Shown here: positions 1-10,800 of the stretch, piece after piece
Position numbering within the stretch: position 1 is the first letter of the stretch
Layout: each line of letters opens with the position of its first letter
Source of the DNA: Paramacrobiotus richtersi
Lineage: Eukaryota > Tardigrada > Eutardigrada > Parachela > Macrobiotidae
Reading direction: 5' to 3'
DNA length: 23,958 nucleotides
Assembly: GCA_034698045.1 (NCBI GenBank)
Contig: JAQGAU010000782.1
Coordinates: 1-23,958 of the forward strand
The notes under the pieces: model-generated
The model's database searches: none
Told to the model about the DNA's origin: nothing
Seen by the model: only the letters and a program-made list of their open reading frames with translations
Translations under genes and position numbers: made by a program

Positions 1-7
1 CTTGCAG

Positions 8-606
8 CGGGTTGGTTGGTGGCTCTCGAATACGTCATTCAGCTTGTAGTACCACAGTTCCAGATTTCCAACCTCGCCTTTGTTCCAGTTGTATTCTTGG
101 TTTTGGCAGGGTACGCGGTAATAGTTATCATTTTTTTAACAGTGTGCACACGCGTCATGATGGAAGCAGGTTGTCAGTACTCTGTTTCTTGCAGGTTGGG
201 TCTTCTTAACTTTTATGTTCAAGACAATTTTATAACCGGCCGCTTGGCTCTGGCAGTTTTGATGCCCATGTTGCAAGTGGCAGCTTTGCATTTCTACGTG
301 GTTAGCGAATTCCGCCAGTGCGTGCCGTTACCCGCTATGTATGCACTTATCCCAATGGTTCTGGCGTCTATGATCTGGAAACGAATCACACCGGATACTG
401 TCGCACCTACATTGTGTCCAGGTGCACCTGTTCGCAGAGTCAATGCACCAGCTCGTTCATCCGTGACGCGGCAGCGGATGCACAAGGAACGATCTAGCTA
501 TCCGCAGCCGTCTCCAGAGCCCGAATTTGATTTCTCGCAGTTTAAATGGAATTATATGGATGATCCTGTACTTCGAAAGCGGGGCAGCGATGACGAGGAG
601 TATTGA
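8..606 (+). CDS. 3' end of an unrecognised multi-pass membrane protein gene (partial)
   Basis: Frame 1 is open from the window edge to a TGA at 604-606. TTGCAG at 2-7 looks like a splice acceptor, so the visible exon probably begins at base 8 (phase 1), with earlier exons outside the window. The product shows several hydrophobic stretches (around LAFVPVVFLVLAG, LALAVLMPMLQVAALHFYVV and PAMYALIPMVLASMIW). A polar, basic, proline-containing tail follows and ends in acidic residues (GSDDEEY). This is the layout of a polytopic membrane protein with a cytosolic C-terminal tail. A likely 84-bp intron at 111-194 keeps the frame whether or not it is removed, so both forms are possible. I do not recognise the family. 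Confidence is good that this is coding, low on function. Confidence 0.6.
111..194 (+). other. probable 84-bp frame-preserving intron in the membrane protein gene
   Basis: The segment starts GTACGC after CAGG and ends in a strong pyrimidine-rich acceptor (CTGTTTCTTGCAG). Its length, 84 bp, is a multiple of three and it has no in-frame stop, so retention would add 28 residues, including a hydrophobic run. Splicing joins the flanking hydrophobic segments directly. Acceptor quality and size match the other introns in the window. Only a transcript can decide. Confidence 0.5.
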
Positions 607-1520
607 AATAATATCTTATTTGTGTAATGCTTTGGGGCAAAGTTATTCATGTATGCCATTGGAGGATATGGTTGGTTTTGCCGTGGGTCGTCGCAGAATG
701 CTATTGCTTTGGTTAAAACAGCTCTGCTGTGTCCGCGTCTGTTTTGTAGGGACAGAAGAATGTGTTGGCGTTCAAGCAGCTAGTGTTGTCTATGTTGACG
801 TTAAAAGCGCATACACGCCGCCACCAGCTCTACTGTGTGTAGTGAAATACCGTCATGTGGATACATGTTTTTGGCAGTTTTTTCGTAATATGCGTAACCA
901 AAAAAAGTATTCGTAAAGCGGGGAAAAGCTTATTAAAACACACTGGCACTATTTCAGTACATAATTATCGTATACAGAACCGAGTACTTTTTATGGGTCA
1001 GCCTCCGAGATCAGCCATTTATCACCCCAAGCGTAAAAAATACGGTTTAAGTAAGAACATCCAGTTTTATGCAGGAGAAGGAAAATCGCAGTGCAGACTT
1101 TCCGATTCTTGAAGTGTTTTTTCGTAAACTGACGATCAAGTTCTGACTTGTATCCATGTATAATACATTAGAATATCATTATGTAAGCGGAAGCATTGTA
1201 ATGTAAGTACCTTAAGCTGGACTAATAATAATTTTGCGTACATCGTTATCGTTACCAACGTAGACGTGGATCGACGTAAGTGCAACTACTAAGTTTATGT
1301 TGCTTATTGCTAACCAGCCAGCCATTTCGAACGTCTCTGGCAGCCAGTACGTAAATAATTATGTATAATGCGCATCCAACATCTACTGTGCACCATACTG
1401 ACAATAACAAAAAAATCCGCGTACAACTTAATTCCAAACTACAAGCAATTTTGGTTTAGTTTTTCCAGCTTGGTGTGAGTTTGGCAACACTAATTTCCTT
1501 CTGTTTGTTTAACAGCAAAA

Positions 1521-1546
1521 ATGACTCAACGGACAGAATCGGCGGC
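1521..1546 (+). other. candidate alternative first coding exon of the giant gene
   Basis: TGTTTGTTTAACAG at 1502-1515 is a good acceptor-like sequence. It is followed five bases later by an ATG at 1521 that reads MTQRTESA and then meets GTAGGG, a usable donor at 1547, leaving two bases over (phase 2). An acceptor CCTAG at 1805-1809 would restore the frame exactly, reading A-GYSG into the ATG at 1826. Removing 1547-1809 (263 bp) would add 14 residues to the N-terminus. An acceptor just before a start codon with no visible upstream donor is also what a spliced-leader site looks like. The acceptor at 1809 lacks a strong pyrimidine tract, so this remains a candidate. Confidence 0.33.
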
Positions 1547-1643
1547 GTAGGGATTTACAGCACTGTTCCGTTGAGTGCTCTTTAGGTTCTCCAGTCAGCT
1601 GTGATAAATCTCGAACATCAGAATGCATGACGAAATAAAAACG

Positions 1644-1672
1644 TAAGGTATTCGAATTTTAAGGTATTCGAA
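1644..1672. repeat. 13-bp direct repeat upstream of the giant gene
   Basis: TAAGGTATTCGAA occurs at 1644-1656 and again at 1660-1672, 16 bp apart start to start. It lies about 150-180 bp before the presumed translation start. It could be a duplicated binding site or chance duplication; nothing else identifies it. Confidence 0.6.
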
Positions 1673-1825
1673 GCCTTTTCTCCAAAGCGAAATTAAGCGG
1701 ATATCCCAGCACTCAATTCAAGAATCATTGGGAGTTGAAATTATGCATTGTGATTCATGCGAAAAAAGTGTTAATCTGTTTACCAAACGAGTGTGGAGGG
1801 ATATCCTAGAGCGGGTTACTCAGGA

Positions 1826-4800
1826 ATGAACAGGCCGTCACGGGCCTCACTGAGTGCACGACTGTCGAATCCTGATACGGCCGATATAAGCCGGAAAAAG
1901 TCATTAAGCCTACAGCAACAGGAATCAGTGGCTCGGTTGTCAAAACCGAGGAACTCGCAGGACGATAATGCGATCTTTGCGGATCATTCTTATCGTGCTT
2001 CGAAAGACTCTAAATCAAATGCTGTCGCGGAAGCCTTAATTGAAGAGCTCCAGAGAAACGCGATTCGAGCAAAAGCAAGCGATCCAGGTGGGCAAACAGC
2101 TGAATAGCTTTAATGTTTGTGTCTTGGGAAATCATTAATATTAATTGACTTATTCGAAATCTTTGACTATATTATTGCGATTTTCCAACGAGATTTATTT
2201 TGCAGCCGTTAAGCGGACTTCGAGGAAGAGCAGTAGTGCAACCGAAAGTGTAACTAAAAATTTAATCGAGAAGAAAGCTCCCAAAGAAAGCACTCCGTTA
2301 GCACCGAAGAATTATAATGAACGAACAACGCTTCCACAAACTCATCCCAAAAAATCTCGAGAAAGTGAGGCTGCTCGGCGGGTTACTGAACCAGAAAGAA
2401 CCTACTCGCGTGGCCAACGACCAGACCTTCAGAAGGATAACACAGGCCTACCCAATCAAACTCGGGCCCAGAAAAGTCCCATATCTCGCAAAACATCAGA
2501 CACCGGGAATCGTCCAACCGGATCACTGCCGCAGCAGAAACAACTTGCTCAAGAGACAGAACAGCAGAAAAGGTACAAAAATGGCGAAACCGTTCAGCCC
2601 AGGCCAAGTATTCAAAAAAAGAATTCTAAGACAAAAGCAACGGAAGTGTCGTCGGAAGCGAAAGATATAAATCAGCCGCAGTCCTTAACGCAGTTCTACG
2701 ATGAAGCGCAAAAAATTCTAGCGGCACTGCCGTCGGAGGATGATGTTTCGCTCGGGTCTGACAACAGTCAGAAGACGTATGTCGCAAAACGGAGCTCACC
2801 GGCGGCTTCTGGTCATAGACCATCTGCTGGAATACGTCCTGGTTTTCAACGACAGTACAGTGAACCGGAAAACTTCCAGAAGCAACAATATTCCGTCTAT
2901 AACGAAGCAAATAATGACCACCGTGGTACAAAGCGGCCCTCCAGTCTGCAACGGGAACCTAAAGTGCGTCAACACTCTGGGCTACTTGAAAATGTTTACA
3001 TCAAGCCTGAGTGCTACAGGGTACCGGAAGAAGAGCAAGCGGAGCGTTCCAAATACTTTGGCATTATATTCAACTGTCTTAATGAATCCCGCGCAGCTAA
3101 TTTTGCTCAGAATCCCATTGTCAAACATTACTTACGAAAACGAACGTATTTGGATCATGACTGTACCGTCAAGGTTCCACTCCGTGAATTCATGGAATGG
3201 AAACAAGAACTGCATAACTTGGAGAATGAGTTGTATAAGAGTATCCATAAGCAAAAGAATCTGGATTTCATGTTCGCCGACGTTATGGGTAAGGTATGCC
3301 AACAAAACAATCTCATGAAGCGTCTCTGACTGAAGAACTTTCGGTGGTCAGTTCATGAAACGTTTCATATGTTTAGGCACGATAAACGAACTTACTGATG
3401 TTGACGATGAGTTCCTGGATGAGCTGAACGAGTCCGGCGAACAGTACGCAGATATCCACGAAGAAGTGTTGGTTCGATTGCTGCAAAAGCATGAGTGGCT
3501 GTTGACGTTACGTGATGACTTCCAAGATTACCTCCGGATAATGCATAAACGAAATGTCCAGATGGCCGAAGATATTCGCGCACGAGAACAACATCGACAG
3601 CGTCAGGCACGTGAAGTCACACGACTGGCTGCTTATCAACTCAAACAGTACACTGGTAAGAAATCATTAGCTATACGTCCGTTGCTTGTCTTCAGGGTGA
3701 CTTTGACACAGCGGAGGTGAAACGCGCTCACACCGACGCAAAACGCTTCGAACGGCTCATGGCTTATCAAACAGAGCAAGCGCGTAACGCCGACAAGGAC
3801 AAGAAACTGCAGCGGCAACAAATGGTGGAAAAAGCGGCCGCTAGACATGATCAGTATGCGCGACAGCAGCGCAGAAGTAGCACGGCTGGAAGACAAAGTT
3901 TACCAAAGTAATTTGCAGAACAGTAATTACAGTATGTAAATTATATTTGCACAGAAGTCGTAAATATCAGTTGCACGAAATTGTGTTTTTTTGCAGTAGG
4001 TACGATAATATCAATGGACCATTTCGCCATGATTCGCGAGAGCTTCCTCCCCAAGTGGCCGCGGTGTTGTCGGAGCTTTTGCCGGCTTCTCGCACATCTC
4101 AGACATCCTCGCAGCTTATGAGAAGTCCTGTTCGATCAGAACAGATGATCCTGCCATGGACGCCATCGCCGACTGAGAAGGCATTAAAGGTCACCAGTAC
4201 GGAATCGTCTGTTCCACCCCGGCCTCCGGCGCGGCTCAGCACCCACCATCCCGAAGAAGTAGTACCCCCTGGAAGCAGCACAATCGAGTGGGGTGACGAG
4301 TACGAAACTGAAGATGATCGTAAGTTGCTTCTTATACGTAGTTCAATAGTTCTAATGATTAAGACAAACTAGGCTCGCAGGATTATTGATTCACTTACGG
4401 TATGACGGAATCTCGCACGCATGTGACTATAGTGAAGAACGGGACCTGATTAATGGGTGCAGGATTTTGTTAAGCGTAGATAACATCGTGTTCGGTCAGC
4501 ACTGACGAAGTATAGATGGTCAATTCAGGTCTCTGGCAGTTTGCTTTCATGCTTCATAACTTACAGATCTGCGAGAAGCTCCCAGCGTTTTGGATGTTCC
4601 GTCGTACGTCTCAGAATATACGGACCAAGATGCCAGCGAGCAGGAAAGCAGCATTCCACCGTGCATGTGTAGGTGTTTAAAATATATCGCTTTTGTAGTC
4701 GTGTGACAACGAAATTTGTTCTCTAGATCTGAAAAGCGTGGATGGCCTTACGGACGTTCCGCGTTGTGTTAGTCAATTCGGCGATTACCCTATCGAGCGT

Positions 4801-7800
4801 GGCGTATCGGCGAACCAAGATGGCACGAGAGCAGTACTGGTCGAAGATGCCGGTACTAGTACCCACGATCTCCACGCAAACACTCCTGTGATATTAAAAA
4901 AAACCGCTTCGACATTACCAAAAGCACCATCCAGAAGGATTTCCAGCCGACATCTGACAGCGCCACAGCGAAGTGGGATCGCTACTCAACACAGCGCCAT
5001 AAACATAGCGCATACGGGAACACAGCCGAGTACCGCCCGCACAGCCAGTCCAGTTCATGCTAGTGTTCAGCCAAGTACCACAAGCGCTGTGAAACTGGCG
5101 CACGTCGGGATTCAACCGAGCACGGCTAGCTCTTCAAGTCTGGTTCACACTGCTGTCCAGCCAAGTGCCGCAAGTGCGGTGAAGATGACCCATGCTGGTA
5201 TTCAGCCAAGTTCGATCAGTATGCCCAGTCTAGTCCACGCTGGAGTCCAGCAAAGTGCAACTAGTGCTCCAAACCTAACCCATGCTGGCGTCCAGCCAAG
5301 TTCCACCGGTTCGTCCAGCTTGATCCACGTTGGTGTCCAGCCAAGTACCGCTAGTCGAACACTGGCTCACACAGGAGTCCAACATAGTTCTGGCAGTACC
5401 CCAACTTTGACCCATGCAGGCATCCAACCAAGTGCTGTTAGCGCGGCAAGAGTAGCCCATGCAGGCATTCAATCCAATTCGGTTAACGTACCAAATCTGG
5501 CGCACGCTAGTGTCCAGCCAAGTACTGTCAGCGCTACACAGGTTACCCACGCCGAAGTTCAACCCAGTGAGAACAACATACCAAAGTACGCCCACATGGG
5601 TGTGCAGCCAAGTGGAACCAATGCACTCCATGCAACAACTCAGCACAGCACAGCTGAAATACATCGTGTCCCATCACAAAGGAGCATGAAAGCTCCGAAT
5701 CCTACGGTTTCCCGCCAGCATGTTGGGGTCCAGCCAAGTGGAGTTAACGCTTTCCATGCGGGCACTCAACACAGCGCAACTGAAATACCCCGAGTTCCCT
5801 CCCAAAGAAGCATGAAGACCCCAAGCCCAGCCGTCTCGCGTCAACACGTTGGAATTCAGCAAAGTGCTGCAGAGATTTCACATGCTGGCACTCACCGATC
5901 GGAGACTGATGTAGTGCACATGGATACTCAAACCCAAGCGTCGCATAGTCGTTTGGCGTATTCGCCTACTGAGATGGCTCATCTGGAGGCGCAACCCAGT
6001 GATAACTTTACTGGCATGTTTCCACAAACACTGTCTCCGCACTTTCCCAGCCGGCATGCTGATAGTGGAACACAGCATAGCAGTACTGATTTTGTCAGAC
6101 CCTTACCTCAAGCTAGCATGGGAACACAGCCGAGTTTGCAGAGTTTGTCGCGAGACGAGTTAGCTGGCAGTAATAGCTCAGGACGGATGCATGCTGCTGT
6201 TCAGCCAAGTGCAACTGATATGTACCATGTCGGAACTCAAGGCAGCAGGACGGATCTGAGCCATACTGGAAGCCAGCGGAGCAAAGTCGACACTGCTCAT
6301 GTCGGAGCACAACGAAGTGGAATTTCCGTGGGACAAGGTGGAGTGCAAACATCACAGATGCTGTCACCGCATGCATATCCTTCTCAAGGAATAGCCAGGT
6401 CTCCTAGCACCGAGCATGGCACGGACATGACGCGATTGGCTCCTTCACAATCAAAAGAGCTGGTGTCCAAGCCTTCATCTCAGAACGACATGACACCTTT
6501 TCGTCCTGCTCCTCTTTCATTGTTTCTACCACACAATGACTCGAATGCCAATAATCTTTCCACCAGAGCCGATCTTGCAACCAGTCGAAGCGGACTGGGT
6601 ATTACCAAGTCCGTGTCGGAAGGATATATTCCGTCGGTACAACAGACGATCGATGGAAAAAAATACATCCTAATACCGGCGAAACGCAGGATGGTGGACA
6701 TTGGAACTTTTTTGTCAGCCCAGCTTTCAGCGCAGGACTTAGCGTACAGTCCGCACGATGCCAGTACACAGACAGAAGTGACCCTTTCAAACTCGAAAGT
6801 TATAATTTCTCAAAGGGAGCTCGATATGTTGCGCAGAACCATTCAACCTGTGCACCAGATGCCGAGTGCTAGGTCCGTTGGAGTCTCTCCAAGCAGATCA
6901 CCGCTAATATCTCCGCAGCAGTCGAAAGAGAGGCTTGTACCAGAACAAGGCATCAGTCTAACCTTGCCAGACACCAAGACTTCCAAGCAAAATCTTAGCG
7001 CTAAGTCGCTACAAGAGCCACCAGAATCTGATATCACACCGCGCTCTGCATCACCTATTCGAGAGACACGACCCGACGGAGACTTGGCTCCCACTGAAAA
7101 GTTGTCCGATATGCCATCGCAAGAACTACAGCCACAGGTGCAGGAGGACGTATTCGGTTTGCACATCACTGGTGGATGTCGGGTGCTGGGATTTGGTGAG
7201 CCACTTCAGAATAACCTTACCGTTTGCCCAAGTGAAGAAGCACCTGCATCTGTTACAGATAACAGGACTGGCCCTGTCGCAATTTCCTCGAACGTTTCAG
7301 TAACGAATGTCCCACTACGCGCTGAGCCGCTGTCAATGTTTATGGCCAATGAAGATCACGTCGGCAAAGACATTGCTACCAGAGCAGAACAGGCTATGGG
7401 CAAAAGCAGATCTGAAATCGCCTCACAAGAAGATATCACACCGGCGCTTTTACAAGATTCAGCGGAAATTGTCGAATCGCTTTCACGCACAGCGGAGGCT
7501 GAGGTGAACGAAATGCCTAAACCACAAAAGATTCCAATTATACCGGCAGTTTCTGTCGAAGACGCCGTATCTGCGGTCACACCAAAGCCATCGTCAAATG
7601 TTTCACTTGTGCACATGCGAGCCGACCCGCTTTCAATGTTTGAGGCGCATGACGTGCACGAAGGAGTGATCACCAGAGCAGAAAATGTTGTAGACAAGAG
7701 CAGATCGGCCGTGTCAATGGGAGGTGCCTATTTGAAACCCTCAAGATCAGCGACACCAGATCAGCGTCAACAAGAGGTGGCCGCTTCGTCCACGGCAGCC

Positions 7801-10800
7801 CGTATTGGGATTAGTGATACAATGCTTAGCGCCGTTGATATGGTCGAGAAAATATCGGATGCTGCAGCTGCTGAAACAGAAGACCCAGAATTACATAAAG
7901 AGCTGCCGGAACTGCGGGAAACGGCTGCAAATGTGGTGAGCGATCTGCTTGAACTTTCGAAAAGTAATGGTGACCTTACTGAATCTAAACTGCAGAAGGG
8001 CAATGAGTCACTGGATGGGTTACCTATGGCGTATGAAAACACTTTGGCCGTTGCATCGGTGTATTCTCTGCCGGATTTTGCAAAATATCACGACTCGGCT
8101 CTGGGAATGCCTACCCAAAAAGACACCAGAATCAAAGGCGTTCCATCGGAAGCAGAGATGGGAAACATACGCAACGAACCTCCGAACGCCCAAAGATCTG
8201 TTTTTGGAGAGAAGGACGCATCTCACTTAAAAACAGGGATTAGTCGACCAGCATCTCCCATTTCCATTGAGAAAACTTCAGGTGGGCATGTTCCACCTGC
8301 AAAATCCAGAACACTTCTCGTTCCATCCAAATCCGCGATCTCTTCGTCAGATTCTACAGCCATGTTAGGAGAGGAGATAATAAGCGATGTTCTTTTGGGA
8401 GTACCGAGTCGCCACGATGATCTGCATATCCAGCATAGCACGATCGGTGCCAGCCAGTCTACACCAGATTTACGGCATGCTACGCCAACATCTATGGAGA
8501 GACTAGCGCCTCCAAATATTCAGCCTGTAATATCAAGATCACTGCTCGCTCCATCAAGGTCTGCGCTTGCTTCATCAGATTCTACAGCCATGCTAGGGGA
8601 GGAGATCATCAGTGATGTCCTTTCCGGGGTACCGAGTCACCACGAAGAGCTAAACATTCCGCCTAGCAAGTCTGGTATCACCCGATCCGCATCAGATTTA
8701 CTTTTTGATACGCCAAAATCTGCCACCTCCATGGAAAGACTATCGCCTCTGAATATTCAGCCTGCAAAATCCAGAGCACTGCTCGCTCCGTCCAAGTCCG
8801 CCATTTCTTCATCAGATTCTACAGCCATGTTAGGAGAGGATATTGTAAGGGATGTTCTCTCTGGTGTTCCGAGTCACCCCAGTGAGTTGAACATTCAGCC
8901 GAGCACAACTGATGCCGTTCGATCTGCATCCCAGCTGCGTGCTGGAATGCCGGAAAATTCCCCGTCGACTGCAGAATCATCTATACGACTTGGAAATGTC
9001 ATCGTAGACGACGTTGTCGAACATGCTAGCGATGCGGCCGATGAGCTTCCATTAACAACCGCGGGGTCACACATTAGCGTTGCCAACATCAGCCCGTCAA
9101 CGTCTAATGTCAGTCCTACCCCAGAAAGGTCTCCTTCACCAAGGCAGGCGAAAAGTGAGGAGATTGCAGGTAACCCCAAAATGGATTTCTCGAACACTTC
9201 AGCGCACAGTTTCAATCAGCCTGGCATACAAGCGTCTGGAAGTCGTACTCCTGAAATTCCCGTGTCGGAATTACATCCACATCCAATGTCTGGACTATAT
9301 ACTTCTGATATGAACCTTGGGACAGGAGAGCTGTTATCCGCTAGTCCCTCTTTTACAATGACATCCCCAAGCGGCAGTAACCACAGTATGTGGCGGCCTC
9401 CAAGCCAGATGTCAATCGAGTCATTAAAATCGTCACCTGAAATTGCGGGAGCTTACACCGAAAAGGATTCTACACATGAGGACAGGCCACAAGATTTAGA
9501 TTCCATTCGTACGGTAAAGTCAGCTCTTTCCGTCATTCCTCCGTCATCATCACGCAGCGCAAGCAGGGAGGGCATGCACGACCACGGTAAGGATATTTCC
9601 CCTATTCATTTGGCAATCCCGCATCCCATCGAACCATCTGTCAGTAATCTAAGCATGTGGAAACCTCCTAGTCAAGTTTCGCTTGCATCGAGCCGTTCGG
9701 GGATAAGTGAACCATCAGACAGCAATGAGTACTTGGGTGACAACGTCCCAGCGCAACCATCATTCGCGCCTGAAAGGGTACCAAATCAGAGTCCGTCACA
9801 CGAACATGTTCGCGATGATACGCAGTGGAACCAAATACCACCGGAACAACGTAGTGCTGCATTATCCGAATATCTGCCGAAGCCCCAAGTGATACAACCG
9901 GATACAAGCCATTATTCGTTATTTGACATTCCTAGCCAGCTTTCTGTAAGTGAATCAGCCGAATCAGCGTCCCAGCCTACAACTACTCGTAAACATGGGC
10001 CGTCCGCTATGAAACTGGAAAAACCAGAACCAGTTGGAAACGAGAAAGATCTGCAAGAACATGTATCACCTAACACAAAACCGCTACCTCCCCAAAACAT
10101 GCAAGCGGAAAGCAACTATTCCCTGTTCGAAATTCCAAGTCAAATGTCCATGGAGGATGCTCACAGCAATACATCGATCGCGCCGTCAAAGCCCACCCGT
10201 TCGGATCAACCCGAAAGGTCACCATATAACCATGTCCCACTGGAACATTCACCAATAACGCAGCTGCCTTCGAGCCACAGTGAACTAGACTTGTATAACA
10301 TTCCAAGCCAGTTATCACTGGAACCATCCAAAACGTCTCATAACGTAATACCGGAGCGAAGTATAAGCAAGGGAATCAATATAGATCCATCTGATTCAAG
10401 GTCGTCGTACGGTGAACGGCTGTACGAACGGTCGCGAGTGGAAGATCCCAATGCGCTGAAAATGCCGACAATATCTCGAGAAGATTTCAGACCTACCGAT
10501 GCTTCATCCAGACAGAACACTGATCCTGATCCACCAATGGTGCGGGACGTTGCAGCAGAGGAGAGTGTGTATTCAGTGTTCGAGATCCCAAGCCAGGTGT
10601 CTGTTCGGGACATACACAATGAGAAGTCTGCAGGGGCGCTGACGCCTGATCATAATGAGCAACGCGACCAATCAGTGCCTATGCTTGAAAGTGTGCCTCA
10701 TCGTACTAAATCCGATATTTCTGCCAAAATAGCCGCTCATGGAACTGGGATCAGTATCAAACCAACGGCTGAAGAAGAACCACACCGAACAGAACTCGAG

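Larger units (their letters stand above)
607..1825. other. intergenic region upstream of the first giant gene
   Basis: About 1.2 kb, AT-rich, between the stop of the membrane protein gene and the first in-frame ATG of the giant gene. Short reading frames occur (for example 855-1112 on the plus strand), but none has convincing coding character or splice support. An AATAAA hexamer lies at 1634-1639, too far from the stop at 606 to assign safely. A 13-bp direct repeat follows at 1644-1672. The stretch near 1500-1546 may hold a short 5' exon, listed separately. Confidence 0.6.

Noticed and set aside
855..1112. 85-codon ATG frame with a hydrophobic start
   Set aside because: AT-rich, no splice or composition support, no similarity I recognise; lies in the intergenic stretch.
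1252..1437. Minus-strand 61-codon frame resembling a signal peptide
   Set aside because: It begins with TTG rather than ATG, and no upstream exon was found.
2740..3318. 192-codon frame inside exon 2 of the first giant gene
   Set aside because: Alternative frame of a well-supported exon; the chosen frame joins in phase on both sides and has coherent helical character.
3656..3695. Acceptor TTCAG at 3695 for exon 4
   Set aside because: Leads to an immediate TGA in the required frame; the acceptor GACACAG at 3711 keeps the frame.
4381..4399. Possible microexon between an AG and a GT inside the 247-bp intron
   Set aside because: 19 nt would shift the frame, while direct joining of 4319 to 4567 is in phase.
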